Notes: a model not told the origin generated them from the sequence alone. Numbered from the stretch's first letter, positions 26,229 to 35,666 are shown. The stretch: DNA of 64,000 nt from Ga0077555 sp050250755 (GCA_050250755.1 JBFWOB010000007.1:1-64000); one strand, 5' to 3'. Program-made: numbers and translations.

Positions 26229-26404
26229 GATGCAAACCCCTGTCATGGTTACGATTTGGCAGGTAGGCGTCATTGTGCCTGTTCAGGGTGCTGGCGCAAC
26301 CTAAAAGTTCGCAACCTCGCCGGCGCAGGTGCTGGCAGCCAAGTCGGCGCTCGGTATAGTGCGGGTCTTGAATCGAGCTCGACAGAGCCAATCCGGAGTC
26401 CACC

Positions 26405-27532
26405 ATGCAAGTCAAAGGCGCCGTTCTCTATGAGCAAGGGTTGGCACGTCCCTATGCCAAGAGCCGCCCGCTGAGGATCGAAACACTCGAGCTGGAAGGT
26501 CCCCGGGCTGGTGAGGTTCTGGTCAGGGTGCGGGCCGCGGGCCTCTGTCATTCGGACCTTTCGACCATCGAAGGCGCGCGTCCACGGCCGTTACCGACAG
26601 TTATCGGACACGAGGGTGCAGGCGAGATCGCTGCGGTCGGAGATGGCGTCAAGGATCTCGCAGTGGGAGACCATGTGGTCTTCATCTTCGCGCCGAGCTG
26701 CGGATCGTGTCGTCAGTGCGTGAGCGGGCGGCCGAACCTGTGCACGACGTTCAACGCAGCCAAGCAGAAAGGTGATCTGGCGACGGGCGGGCGGCGTCTG
26801 AAGTTGGGCGGCAAGGACGTGGCACATTACGCGGGCCTGTCGTGCTTCGCGGAACACGCTGTCGTGCCGCGAAATTCCGTGCAGAAGATCCCCAAAGACG
26901 TTCCCTTCGAGGATGCCGCGCTCTTCGGATGCGCGGTCGTGACCGGCGTCGGGGCGGCAGTCAATACGGCCGAGACGAAGGCGGGTGACGTGGTTGCTGT
27001 CGTCGGGTTGGGCGGAGTCGGGCTTTCGTGTCTGCTGGGAGCGATCGTGGCCGGCGCCGGCCGGATCATCGCGGTCGATGTGCATGACGACAAACTGGCG
27101 CTCGCGCGGCAGCTTGGAGCGACCGATACCTTCAATGCGCGCGATGCGGACTGCATCGAGCAGATCGTCAAAGCGACCGATGGCGGCGTCGATGCTGCGT
27201 TCGAGATGGCGGGGACGATCAAGGCGATGGAGCTCGCCTACAAGATCACGGTACGCGGCGGGAAGACGGTCTCGGCAGGGCTGTCGCCGGCGGCCGCGCA
27301 GTTGACGCTGCCGCATTATCAGATGGTGCAGGACGGTCGGCAGGTGCTTGGCAGCTACATGGGAGGCTGCGTGATCGCCCGCGATGTGCCGCGCTACATC
27401 GGTCTCTACAAGGATCGCAAGCTGGCAGTCGACAAATTGCTCTCGGCCCGGATCCGCCTCGACGATGTGAACGAGGGGTTCGACCGGCTGGCCGAGGCTG
27501 CCGTCGTGCGCCAAGTGATCCTGTTCGATTGA
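26405..27532 (+). CDS. Zinc-dependent alcohol dehydrogenase (medium-chain)
   Basis: A 375-residue medium-chain alcohol dehydrogenase. Catalytic zinc ligands are seen in GLCHSDLS and IGHEGAGEI, and the four-cysteine structural zinc site in CGSCRQCVSGRPNLC. The NAD-binding Rossmann motif is VVGLGGVGLSCLLGAIVAGAGRIIAVDV. Length and sequence are close to the class III/aryl-alcohol branch. It is cytoplasmic and converts an alcohol and an aldehyde; the exact substrate is not evident. It stands alone, convergent with the coiled-coil gene. Confidence 0.93.
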   Translation: MQVKGAVLYEQGLARPYAKSRPLRIETLELEGPRAGEVLVRVRAAGLCHSDLSTIEGARPRPLPTVIGHEGAGEIAAVGDGVKDLAVGDHVVFIFAPSCGSCRQCVSGRPNLCTTFNAAKQKGDLATGGRRLKLGGKDVAHYAGLSCFAEHAVVPRNSVQKIPKDVPFEDAALFGCAVVTGVGAAVNTAETKAGDVVAVVGLGGVGLSCLLGAIVAGAGRIIAVDVHDDKLALARQLGATDTFNARDADCIEQIVKATDGGVDAAFEMAGTIKAMELAYKITVRGGKTVSAGLSPAAAQLTLPHYQMVQDGRQVLGSYMGGCVIARDVPRYIGLYKDRKLAVDKLLSARIRLDDVNEGFDRLAEAAVVRQVILFD

Positions 27533-27592
27533 TCGACAACGAGCCGGCCACGCGTGGAAGCGTGATGCGTGACCGCTCATCCCCTTCCGTCG

Positions 27593-30004
27593 TCAGACCT
27601 CGGTGCGACGGCGCTCGCGGGCATCGCGGATGTTATCCCGCATGCGGCCGATCTTCAGCTCGTTCTCGCGGTTCGCGGCGGACAGGCTCGACGTTCCGAA
27701 GAGCCAGTACCGGAAGCCGCGGCCGGGCTCGGGTGGCAGTTCGTAGTCGTCCGCCCTCACGGATATACCGCCCGCCTTTTCGGCCTTGCTCGACGCGCCG
27801 TTGAGGACGATGTCGGGGACATCCTTGGGCTGGAGACCGAGCGGTTGGCCCGACGCAGCGGCCGTCTCCGGCACTGCACGAGGTGCCGCCATCGGTTGCG
27901 CGAAGAGCTTTTCGAGGCGGCTGGCTAACGCGCCGAAGTGCTCCTGGCTTTCCGAGCGCCAATCGCTGACGGCGGAGTTGAGCGTCGCCTGACTCTGTGC
28001 AACCTCTTTGATCTCGTTATAAATGAAATCAAAGTCCTGGTCGCGCCCGCGTAGCGCTTCCTCAGTGACGACGGACTCGGCGCGCATGCGCTCGTCGAGT
28101 TGGTCGAGCCGGGCGCCAATAGCCCCGATGGCCGTTTGCACGGCATCGACGCGGGCGACGCTGGTATCTTCCAATGTCGCGAGCTTTAGCGCGATCGGGG
28201 TCATCAGAGCCGATGTGTCGATCTCAGTGCCCGCCTCGGAAAGCGGACGCTGTTCGAGAGCCCGCAACCGTTCAACGATCTCGCTTGTTGCGGTCAGCGT
28301 CTGTCGCCCGCGTGTGTCCAGCGCGCCGATCCGATCTTCGAGAATCAGCATGGACTCCGTGTCCTGCGGACGATCCAGTACATTGCGCTCCACGGTGATC
28401 AGCCGCTGCGCGATCTGGCTCATGGCCGTGGCTGCGTCGCCAAAGCCACTGCGGACGGTACGTTCGAGGCCGCCGAGCCGCTCTGTGACTTCGCGGAGGT
28501 CAATGCCGTCACCCGCTGGAGATGCGACAGGGCCTTCAGACAGGTAGGATTCGATCGCGGACAAGCGATCCGCCATATCACCCTGGAGCCGGGCGACTTC
28601 GCTTTGCGCGGTTTCTAAAATTTTGCTGACGTCTTCGAGATGGCTGACAAACTGGCCCTGCCGCTGTTGAGCGTCGCTGCCGGCGTCCCCCAAGTGGCGC
28701 TCGATCGCGAGCAGTCGAGGCTCGAGCGTCTCGACAAGGCGCGACGAGCCCTCACCGCCGGCCGAGGTCTCAAACGCGGCGAGCCGCTGCCCCAACTGAC
28801 CGAAATTACGGACACCATCGGCAAGGCTCGTCTCGATGATGCGCTCAAGATTCGCGATGCGCTCGCCGATTGCCTCGAGGCCTGAAGATTCCGGACGTTC
28901 GCCGAGGCCTGCCTCGATCTTGTTCAGCCGCTGACCAAGGTTCGCCCAATTGCGCGCCCCCTCTCCGAGGCCATTGTGGACGGCTTTTTCGAGCGCCGTG
29001 ATCCGCTCGCCAATGGCGCCGGACGCTGGCGTTGCTTTCACGTCGGTGATCGCGGTTTCGAGCGTTCCGAGGCGTTGGGTCAGCTCGCGCGTTCCGCGTA
29101 CAGCCTCCGAAAGGCCACTTTGCAAGGTCTGCTCGAGATGTGCCAGCCGATCGGACATGAGCGCTTGTGTGCGCGTCTCGGATCGCGTGCTCAGGACGCG
29201 CTCGAGTGTTTCGAGTCGCTGGCCGAGATCGCTGCGGAGCGCTGCGCCGTCACCGCGCTGGGCGACGACATCGCGCTGGATGTCCCGAATCAGATCCATC
29301 AGCATCTTGCGTTCGGTGGTGAACTCGGACTGCATCAGGCGCAGGCTATCGTCGACGGTGGCGATCCGGCCATGCAGGCCATCGTTTGCTACGAGTTGCA
29401 CCGCGACGGAGCGCGAGGCGGGCTCCGGGATCTGAGGCTCGCGGATACGCACCCAGTCGAGCCGCTGCCAGTCCGGCGTGAGGCGCCGCAGAAGCTGCAC
29501 GACCGGGAGATCGCGGTTGTAGTGCAGAAGTACCCACAGGACATCGTCCACGCTCGCCGGTGACCCGCGCCGGTGCGCGACGTCGGAGGCATGGCGCAGA
29601 ATATCTTCGAAATCGGCAGAGCGGCGCGGCGAGACCGCATCTTTGGCATTCGCGGCCGGCACTTCGCTTGCAATGAGCGCCGCACTCTCGCGCCGGAGGT
29701 AGCCTTCGCGGACGCCACGGCTTTCGAGCACGCGGGCGGCAGCCTCCACGCGAGTCAAAGCGTTGACGAGATGCTCGAGATCGACCTCCGCGGCACCATT
29801 CGCCTGGGCCACGTCGAAGGCGTAGTTGCAACAGGCGAGGAGAACCTCGTCGACCCAGAGAGGCTCGCCGTTGCCCAGGCCGAACGAAGGGGGCCGCGAC
29901 CATCGACCGTTGCTCGTCGTGGGCTCAAAGTCTGATGCGTAGAAATCGCGCGAAGCCCGAACTTGAGGCACGCGCAGGTCCAGATCCTCACCTTTGTATT
30001 GCAT
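27593..30004 (-). CDS. Clp-N-like domain protein with long repeated coiled coil (803 aa)
   Basis: Residues ~45-175 (VDEVLLACCNYAFDVAQANGAAEVDLEHLVNALTRVEAAARVLESRGV, then VDDVLWVLLHYN) resemble the double helical repeat of the ClpA/ClpB N-terminal domain, but there is no AAA+ module. From ~210 to ~700 the protein is almost wholly helical with a recurrent QRLxxLE unit: LGQRLETLERVL, LTQRLGTLETAI, LGQRLNKIEAGL, LGQRLAAFETSA, IAQRLITVERNV. The C-terminus has an aromatic GFRYWLFGTSSL and a charged tail. No signal peptide or clear membrane span is present. I infer a structural or adaptor role; the function is unknown. Confidence 0.8.
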   Translation of the reverse strand: MQYKGEDLDLRVPQVRASRDFYASDFEPTTSNGRWSRPPSFGLGNGEPLWVDEVLLACCNYAFDVAQANGAAEVDLEHLVNALTRVEAAARVLESRGVREGYLRRESAALIASEVPAANAKDAVSPRRSADFEDILRHASDVAHRRGSPASVDDVLWVLLHYNRDLPVVQLLRRLTPDWQRLDWVRIREPQIPEPASRSVAVQLVANDGLHGRIATVDDSLRLMQSEFTTERKMLMDLIRDIQRDVVAQRGDGAALRSDLGQRLETLERVLSTRSETRTQALMSDRLAHLEQTLQSGLSEAVRGTRELTQRLGTLETAITDVKATPASGAIGERITALEKAVHNGLGEGARNWANLGQRLNKIEAGLGERPESSGLEAIGERIANLERIIETSLADGVRNFGQLGQRLAAFETSAGGEGSSRLVETLEPRLLAIERHLGDAGSDAQQRQGQFVSHLEDVSKILETAQSEVARLQGDMADRLSAIESYLSEGPVASPAGDGIDLREVTERLGGLERTVRSGFGDAATAMSQIAQRLITVERNVLDRPQDTESMLILEDRIGALDTRGRQTLTATSEIVERLRALEQRPLSEAGTEIDTSALMTPIALKLATLEDTSVARVDAVQTAIGAIGARLDQLDERMRAESVVTEEALRGRDQDFDFIYNEIKEVAQSQATLNSAVSDWRSESQEHFGALASRLEKLFAQPMAAPRAVPETAAASGQPLGLQPKDVPDIVLNGASSKAEKAGGISVRADDYELPPEPGRGFRYWLFGTSSLSAANRENELKIGRMRDNIRDARERRRTEV

Positions 30005-30008
30005 CGTC

Positions 30009-30203
30009 CTAGACTCCTCCGCGCGCCGGCGCTCCGATGCGTTGAATTCCTGTCGGCAGTGCCGGCAGCTTCCGCTGCCCCTGCCGCATATCGATCACCT
30101 GGGCCGGCAGCCGTTGTTTCGGGCGCGGCGCAGCAGGCGCGTCACCCTCGGTGCGTCCCCATTTGCGAGGCGTTAAAGTCCGCGCCTTGATCTCGCGTCG
30201 CAT
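30009..30203 (-). CDS. Possible small ORF upstream of the coiled-coil gene (64 aa)
   Basis: A short Arg/Pro-rich frame ends four bases before the start of the 803-residue protein gene, whose GGAG ribosome site lies inside its last codons. That would fit translational coupling. There is no good ribosome-binding site for this frame itself and no recognisable domain, so it may be non-coding. The rest of the 30005-30383 interval shows nothing else. Confidence 0.25.
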   Translation of the reverse strand: MRREIKARTLTPRKWGRTEGDAPAAPRPKQRLPAQVIDMRQGQRKLPALPTGIQRIGAPARGGV

Positions 30204-30383
30204 CTGTTATTGCTATGACTGTGGCACGATAGACGCTCTGTAAGACCTTTTCGAGACCTCTGCTAAGGCGTCTCGATCCATCACGTCAATGGGTTGGCGG
30301 AAAGCGCTCTCTATCCGCCAAGCTTGACCGAAGGGGAATCACGTCCACTGCAAAGATGCGCTGCGAGGCAAAATCTCACACGG

Positions 30384-31064
30384 TCAAAGCAAGCGTGGAG
30401 GGGGTGGCAACAAGAGATCCGGGCCTTCGCGTCCAGGCCGGTTGAGCGCCGGATTGACCTCGACCACTTCGAGAAGGTCATCGGGTGCAGGAGCCATAAG
30501 ATCGGTGATCGATGTCGCTTCGTCGGACCGGCAATCCAGCCACCGATCGAACGCGTCCTGAGGGATGATGAGCGGCATCCGATCGTGGAACGGCGCGACG
30601 GTGGCATTTGCGGGAACAGTAAGGATTGCCATCGTCTCAAGTTCGCTGCCATCGGCGCCGAGCCAATGCGCGGCCACCGCGCCCAGTGCCATCAGACCGC
30701 CTGCGCGAGGCCGGAACAGAAACGGCGTTTTTGCCCGGGCAGGGCCAGTCCATTCGTAGAAGCCATTACTCGGCACAAGGCATCGGCGGTGACGCAAGGC
30801 ACCCCGGAAAGCGGGCTTCTCGTCAACGCTCTCAGCGCGCGCGTTGACGATCAGCCGCATGCCGCGCGGGTCCTTGACCCAACCCGGAATGAGACCCCAG
30901 CGGACAAGCCGAAGCTCGCGCGTCTCGTCCGGTGCCGTGCGAATGATGGCGACGGGCTCCGTCGGCGCGATATTGTATCGCGGCGGGAAGGTGTCGCTTT
31001 CCGAGAGACGGAAATACGCACGCACGGCCTCCGCCGCCGATGTCAAATTGTAGCGCGAGCACAT
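30384..31064 (-). CDS. SOS response-associated peptidase (SRAP/HMCES/YedK family)
   Basis: SRAP proteins crosslink to abasic sites in single-stranded DNA through Cys2. The protein of 226 residues begins MCSRYNL, so after loss of Met the catalytic Cys is N-terminal. The conserved PRYNIAPTEPVAIIR, NARAESVDEKPAFRGALRHRRCLVPSNGFYEWTG and the active-site HDRMPLIIP are all present. It shields abasic lesions at replication forks. It is divergent from a Nudix gene only 26 bases away, so the two promoters must overlap. Confidence 0.95.
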   Translation of the reverse strand: MCSRYNLTSAAEAVRAYFRLSESDTFPPRYNIAPTEPVAIIRTAPDETRELRLVRWGLIPGWVKDPRGMRLIVNARAESVDEKPAFRGALRHRRCLVPSNGFYEWTGPARAKTPFLFRPRAGGLMALGAVAAHWLGADGSELETMAILTVPANATVAPFHDRMPLIIPQDAFDRWLDCRSDEATSITDLMAPAPDDLLEVVEVNPALNRPGREGPDLLLPPPPRLL

Positions 31065-31090
31065 TCCCGTAATGGCTCCTTCCTGATGCT

Positions 31091-31597
31091 ATGACTATAG
31101 CCGTGCTTTCCGAGATCGAGGTGGGGCGTCAGCAGCCAATGGTGATAACGGTCGAGCAACGCCCCTATTGGCCGCGGCTTGGGGCAAGCGCCGCAATCTT
31201 TCGTAATGGTACCGTCTTGCTCGGCGAACGAGGCAAGGGTGCGCTGGCAGGCATGTGGAGCCTGCCGGGTGGTCATGTCGAGCCCGGTGAGCGCACAGCC
31301 GACGCGGCACGGCGCGAGATTGCCGAAGAAACCGGAGTCCAGGCCGAAATTCTAGGGCTTGTCGATCTGCACGAGGTGATCCGCCAAGAGGTGGATCGTG
31401 CGAGTGGGGAGGGCATCCTGTGGCACTATGTGATCGCGGTACACTACGGCCTCTGGCGCGGTGGAGAGCCGGTGGCGGCAAGCGATTGTCGTGAGGCGCG
31501 ATTCGTCGCGCTCGATGCGCTGAATTCGGTACCATTGACGGATGGTGCCGAAGCGCTCATTCGACGGGCGGCGGCTCTCGCCGGGATGGCGGGTTAG
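31091..31597 (+). CDS. Nudix hydrolase
   Basis: A 168-residue Nudix hydrolase. The full Nudix box GGHVEPGERTADAARREIAEETGV matches GX5EX7REUXEEXGU, where the RExxEE glutamates bind Mg2+. The preceding ASAAIFRNGTVLLGERGKGALAGMWSLPG places it near ADP-ribose pyrophosphatase and MutT-like enzymes. The substrate, a nucleoside diphosphate linked to another group, cannot be named. It is divergent from the SRAP gene, and ATG at 31091 is used; ATG at 31139 would remove a non-conserved leader. Confidence 0.92.
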   Translation: MTIAVLSEIEVGRQQPMVITVEQRPYWPRLGASAAIFRNGTVLLGERGKGALAGMWSLPGGHVEPGERTADAARREIAEETGVQAEILGLVDLHEVIRQEVDRASGEGILWHYVIAVHYGLWRGGEPVAASDCREARFVALDALNSVPLTDGAEALIRRAAALAGMAG

Positions 31598-31663
31598 AGT
31601 GGGCTCGGCATGGAGCCGAATCCATGGCATGTCCCGAGGCGAATAGTCTAATGGAGCGCGGGC

Positions 31664-32146
31664 ATGGAATGGCGTCGCGTCAATGATGTGCTAGCCCGTC
31701 GGGCTGCCGCGACCGTTGCGCTCGCAGTTGCCGGTTCGCTGGCTCTGGCCGCCTTCGATGGCGTACCTGTCGCCGCCGCGCAGGGCACCGGAGGCGCTGC
31801 CTCGGCAGATGCAACGCGGGGCGGGCAGGGCCTGAAGCCCGAAGACACCAAGCCTTACGACGACAGGCTGAACCGACTCTCCGAGATTCTGGGTGCCGTG
31901 CACTATCTACGCGAGCTCTGCGGACAGAACGATGGGCAGCTTTGGCGCGACCAGATGCGTGAGATATTGATGGCGGATGGCGGCTCGGCGCTGCGGCGGG
32001 CCATGCTGAGCCGGAGCTTCAACAACGGCTACCGGAGTTACGGACGCACCTATCAGGCGTGCACGCCGAGCGCACAAACGGCCATCGGCCGATACCTCGC
32101 CGAAGGCGCTCAGCTTGCAGACGCGTTGGTGAAGGCAGTCCCTTAA
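31664..32146 (+). CDS. TIGR02301-type exported protein
   Basis: A 160-residue exported protein of the TIGR02301 family found in Hyphomicrobiales. The N-terminal hydrophobic stretch (about residues 13-40) is followed by the family core PYDDRLNRLSEILGAVHYLRELCGQNDGQLWRDQMREIL, then FNNGYRSYGRTYQACTPSAQ. The two cysteines at those sites may form a disulfide. Function unknown. It often lies beside a Nudix gene, as here, and ends 14 bases before the convergent folC. Confidence 0.9.
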   Translation: MEWRRVNDVLARRAAATVALAVAGSLALAAFDGVPVAAAQGTGGAASADATRGGQGLKPEDTKPYDDRLNRLSEILGAVHYLRELCGQNDGQLWRDQMREILMADGGSALRRAMLSRSFNNGYRSYGRTYQACTPSAQTAIGRYLAEGAQLADALVKAVP

Positions 32147-32159
32147 GGCACGGGCGCAC

Positions 32160-33488
32160 TCAATTGGTTTGGACCGCCACGCCTTCCTGCAGCGCGAGGA
32201 CATGGCCGGCCAGGTAAAGCGATCCACAGATGACCACACGGCCCGGCCCCTTGCGCAGCGACCTGATGCGCTTAAGCGCTGCCTCGACCGTATCCGAGGC
32301 TTCCGCGCGAAAGCCGACCGTCCGCGCGATTTCCGCCAGGCGTTGAGGCTCGAGCGGGGCTTCATGCGCGCCCGGGATCGGCACCGTCAGGATTTCCACC
32401 ACGAGATTGCGGAACGCGCCGAGGAAGCCCGCCGCATCCTTTTGGCCCATCATGCCCACAACGAGCCACACCGGACGCGAACTGCGCTCGTCCAGATCGG
32501 CCAATGTCTCGGCCAGGGCAAGACCGGCCGCGGGATTGTGCCCGCCATCGAGCCAAAGCTCCGCATCAAGTCCCACAAGATCGACAAGCGGCCCCGACGT
32601 CAGGCGCTGCATGCGCGCGGGCCATCGGACTTCGGCCAATCCTTTGGCAATGGCGATTTCGTCGATGGCGAGCGATCTGGCGGCGAGAGCCGCCGCGATG
32701 GCGACGCCGGCATTGTCGATCTGATGGCGGCCGATCAGCGCTGGAAGCGGCAGGTCGAGCAGGAGATCCTCGCCTTGGAACACGAGCCGGCCGTTCTGGC
32801 GATAGGCGTCGAATTCCTGACCCTTGCGAATGAGCGGCGCCCCGACCTCGGCGGCCCGTACTTCGATGACGCGCTCGACCTCCTCGGGCTGGCGGGAAAT
32901 GACCGCCGGCACACCACGCTTGAGAATGCCGGCCTTTTCGAACGCGATCGACGCCAACGTGCCGCCCAGGCGCTCGGCGTGGTCCATGGAGATCGCCGTG
33001 ATTGCAGTGACGGCGGGGCGCGGGACGACGTTCGTCGTGTCGAGCCGGCCGCCGAGACCAACCTCCAGAATAACGGCATCGGCCGGGCTTTCGGCGAATG
33101 CAAGGAGCGCAGCCGCAGTGGTGATTTCGAAGAACGTGATTGGCTGCCCGGTGTTGACGCCCTCCACTCGTTCTAGGAGGTCGCCAAGTCGTTGCTCGTC
33201 GATCGGGCGGGCGCCGTCCGGATGCGCGATTTCGATGCGCTCGTTGAAGCGGACGAGATGGGGGGACGTGTAAACATGAACCTGCCGGCCGGCAGCCTGC
33301 AGCATAGCCTTGAGATATGCCGTTACCGAGCCTTTGCCGTTGGTTCCCGCGATATGGAAAACGGGTGGGAGGCGGCGCTCGGGATGCCCCAACTCGCCCA
33401 GAAGCCGCTCGATTCGGCCCAGAGACAGGTCTATCGACAGCGGGTGAAGCTGCTTTAGACGCGCGAGAATCTCGTCAATGCGAGCCAT
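32160..33488 (-). CDS. folC: Bifunctional folylpolyglutamate synthase / dihydrofolate synthase
   Basis: FolC adds glutamate to dihydropteroate and to folates using ATP. The P-loop is FHIAGTNGKGSVTAYLKAML near residues 44-63, followed by YTSPHLVRFNERI and the metal/folate region ILEVGLGGRLDTTNVV; DHAERLGGTLASIAFEKAGI completes the Mur-ligase-like core. The protein has 442 residues. It starts 12 bases after accD, in the alphaproteobacterial order trpA-accD-folC. Confidence 0.96.
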   Translation of the reverse strand: MARIDEILARLKQLHPLSIDLSLGRIERLLGELGHPERRLPPVFHIAGTNGKGSVTAYLKAMLQAAGRQVHVYTSPHLVRFNERIEIAHPDGARPIDEQRLGDLLERVEGVNTGQPITFFEITTAAALLAFAESPADAVILEVGLGGRLDTTNVVPRPAVTAITAISMDHAERLGGTLASIAFEKAGILKRGVPAVISRQPEEVERVIEVRAAEVGAPLIRKGQEFDAYRQNGRLVFQGEDLLLDLPLPALIGRHQIDNAGVAIAAALAARSLAIDEIAIAKGLAEVRWPARMQRLTSGPLVDLVGLDAELWLDGGHNPAAGLALAETLADLDERSSRPVWLVVGMMGQKDAAGFLGAFRNLVVEILTVPIPGAHEAPLEPQRLAEIARTVGFRAEASDTVEAALKRIRSLRKGPGRVVICGSLYLAGHVLALQEGVAVQTN

Positions 33489-33500
33489 CGGCCAGGGGCC

Positions 33501-34595
33501 TCATGGGCTCTCTTTCGAGCTGGCGGATGTGGGTGCCTTATCCGGCTCGGGGCGTGCAGTCGACGATCGGCTCTCGAGCTTGCGGGGCTGGAAGCGCTCC
33601 TCTTCCGCGACTGGTTCGATCAGGGCGTTGCCTTCGCGGGCGAGGGCTTCCATGGCCTTCCCGTCGAGGGCGCTGCCGTTGAAATGACCATTGGCCTTGG
33701 CGCGTCCGTTCGCCTTTGTCTTGGGGCGTTTTGCACCGGTAGCGATGCCATTGCCGAGCACCGCAACGATCCGAGACAGTGTATCGCGGAGGTGGTGGCG
33801 ATGGACCACCATGTCGACCATGCCATGCGCCAGCAAGTATTCCGCGCGCTGGAAGCCTTCGGGAAGCTGTTCGCGGATGGTCTGTTCGATGACGCGCGGC
33901 CCGGCGAAGCAGATCAGCGCACCGGGTTCGGCGATCTGAATATCGCCCAGCATGGCATAAGAGGCAGTGACCCCACCGGTCGTCGGGTCCGTCAGGACCA
34001 CGATATAGGGCAGTCGTTCGGTCCGCAGGCGACGCACGGCGATGGTGGTCCGTGGCATCTGCATCAGAGACAGAATGCCTTCCTGCATACGAGCGCCGCC
34101 GGAAGCAGCGAACAGGATGAAGGGCGTCCGCTTCTCGGCGGCAAGCTCCATGGCGGTTGCGACTGCCTCGCCCGCGGCCATGCCGAGCGATCCGCCCATG
34201 AAGCGGAAGTCCTGTGCGGCCGCGACAATGGGTCGGCTATTGAGCGTGCCTTCGCCGATCAGCACCGCATCGGTCAGCTCTGTGCGCGACTTCGCCTCCT
34301 TGAGGCGGTCGGTATAGCGCTTGCCGTCGCGAAACTTCAACGGATCGAGCGGGACTTCCGGCACCGCGACAATGGTGAATTCGCCCTTGTCGAAGAGCTG
34401 CTTCAGCCGCACCTGCGCGTCGACGCGCTCGTGATAATTGCAGCACGGGAAGACGAAGGCGTTCTGCTCAAGCGCCTTCTTGTCGGTCATTTGTCCGCAG
34501 CCGGGGCATTTCCGCCAGAAATCATCGGGCGGTTCGCGCCTGGTTGTAAGCAGGCTGCGAATCTTCGGCGGGACGACGTTGTTGATCCAGTTCAA
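33501..34595 (-). CDS. accD: Acetyl-CoA carboxylase carboxyltransferase subunit beta
   Basis: AccD with AccA transfers the carboxyl group from biotin to acetyl-CoA, the first step of fatty acid synthesis. The crotonase-like core shows FMGGSLGMAAGEAVA, FAASGGARMQEGILSLMQM and DPTTGGVTASYAMLGDI. I place the start at TTG 34595, giving MNWINNVVPPKIRS, because this is the conserved N-terminus and GGAG lies nine bases upstream; an ATG at 34658 adds 21 non-conserved residues. The N-terminal zinc ribbon is unusual: CPGC is intact but the second pair reads FPCCNYH rather than CPxCxxH. The C-terminal ~60 residues are a low-complexity charged tail. Confidence 0.93.
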   Translation of the reverse strand: MNWINNVVPPKIRSLLTTRREPPDDFWRKCPGCGQMTDKKALEQNAFVFPCCNYHERVDAQVRLKQLFDKGEFTIVAVPEVPLDPLKFRDGKRYTDRLKEAKSRTELTDAVLIGEGTLNSRPIVAAAQDFRFMGGSLGMAAGEAVATAMELAAEKRTPFILFAASGGARMQEGILSLMQMPRTTIAVRRLRTERLPYIVVLTDPTTGGVTASYAMLGDIQIAEPGALICFAGPRVIEQTIREQLPEGFQRAEYLLAHGMVDMVVHRHHLRDTLSRIVAVLGNGIATGAKRPKTKANGRAKANGHFNGSALDGKAMEALAREGNALIEPVAEEERFQPRKLESRSSTARPEPDKAPTSASSKESP

Positions 34596-34706
34596 CTCTC
34601 TAGGCTCCTTGAACCCAGGCACTGGCGCCGGTCGCCCGGAAGCGCGTCGCTGCTCCACTTCGCGTAGGATCTGTGACAGCCCTTCGCGTATGGCGCGCTG
34701 TCAAGC

Positions 34707-35528
34707 CTAACGCAAGGCCTGGGCGAGACTTTTCACCAAGTCTAGCACGCCAGAGGCCGTCGAGGGACCGGCGCGGTCGCCAGGACCCAGCGACTCCTTT
34801 AACTTGGTTACCAGTGCCGAGCCGACAACGACTCCGTCTGCCCCGCTGGCGATTTCTTTGACCTGTTCAGGCGTTCGAACCCCGAAGCCAACCGCTACGG
34901 GTAGTTGCGTGTGTTTTTTGATGTGTGCTACCTGGGCATGCACATCGCTTGCCACTGGCGCTGCTGCCCCGGTAATTCCGGTGATAGAGACATAGTAGAC
35001 GAACCCAGAGGCGTTGGCGAGCACCTGCGGTAAGCGTCGGTCGTCGGTCGTTGGCGTGGCCAGCCTTATGAAGGCGATACCGCGATCGCGCGCCGGCAAG
35101 CAAACCTCTTCGTCGGCCTCTGGTGGCACATCCACGACGATCAGCCCATCGACACCGGCGTCGCGCGCATCGTCGAGGAAACGCTCGGTGGGATAAGCAT
35201 AGATCGGATTATAATAGCCCATCAACACGATGGGCGTCTCCTTCTCGCTTTTGCGAAAGCGGCGGACGAGATCCAGCGTTTTGTGCAGCGTCATGCCTGC
35301 AGCGAGGGCGCGCTGGGACGCGGCCTGAATGGCCGGACCATCGGCCATCGGATCGGAGAACGGCATACCAAGCTCGATGATGTCGGCACCGGCCGCTGGG
35401 AGGCTTGCGAGTATCTGAGCCGACGTCTCGAGATCGGGGTCTCCGGCTGTCAGGAACGTGACCAAGCCTGCCCGACCCTCCTGGCGGAGAGCGGCGAAAC
35501 GAGCCTCGATGCGACTTCCGGCTGTCAT
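34707..35528 (-). CDS. trpA: Tryptophan synthase alpha subunit
   Basis: TrpA cleaves indole-3-glycerol phosphate to indole and glyceraldehyde 3-phosphate. The conserved LVTFLTAGDPDLETS and the catalytic glutamate in IIELGMPFSDPMADGPAIQ are present, as are the catalytic Asp in MGYYNPIYAY-LIVVDVPPEADE and the phosphate loop VAVGFGVRTPEQV. The protein has 273 residues. In most relatives trpF and trpB lie directly upstream; here a divergent alkaline phosphatase gene takes their place, so trpB must lie elsewhere. accD and folC follow downstream. Confidence 0.96.
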   Translation of the reverse strand: MTAGSRIEARFAALRQEGRAGLVTFLTAGDPDLETSAQILASLPAAGADIIELGMPFSDPMADGPAIQAASQRALAAGMTLHKTLDLVRRFRKSEKETPIVLMGYYNPIYAYPTERFLDDARDAGVDGLIVVDVPPEADEEVCLPARDRGIAFIRLATPTTDDRRLPQVLANASGFVYYVSITGITGAAAPVASDVHAQVAHIKKHTQLPVAVGFGVRTPEQVKEIASGADGVVVGSALVTKLKESLGPGDRAGPSTASGVLDLVKSLAQALR

Positions 35529-35666
35529 CTTTCTCTGACTATCCTCGACTGCACGCCTGATCGTCCGTGCCTGAGCCGTGGTCCTAGGCTGGGGAGGCCT
35601 CCGCGGTCAAGGGGCGCGACGTGCCGCGCGCTCCATTGGATGTCTCGTGAGCTCCGGATCCCTTCC

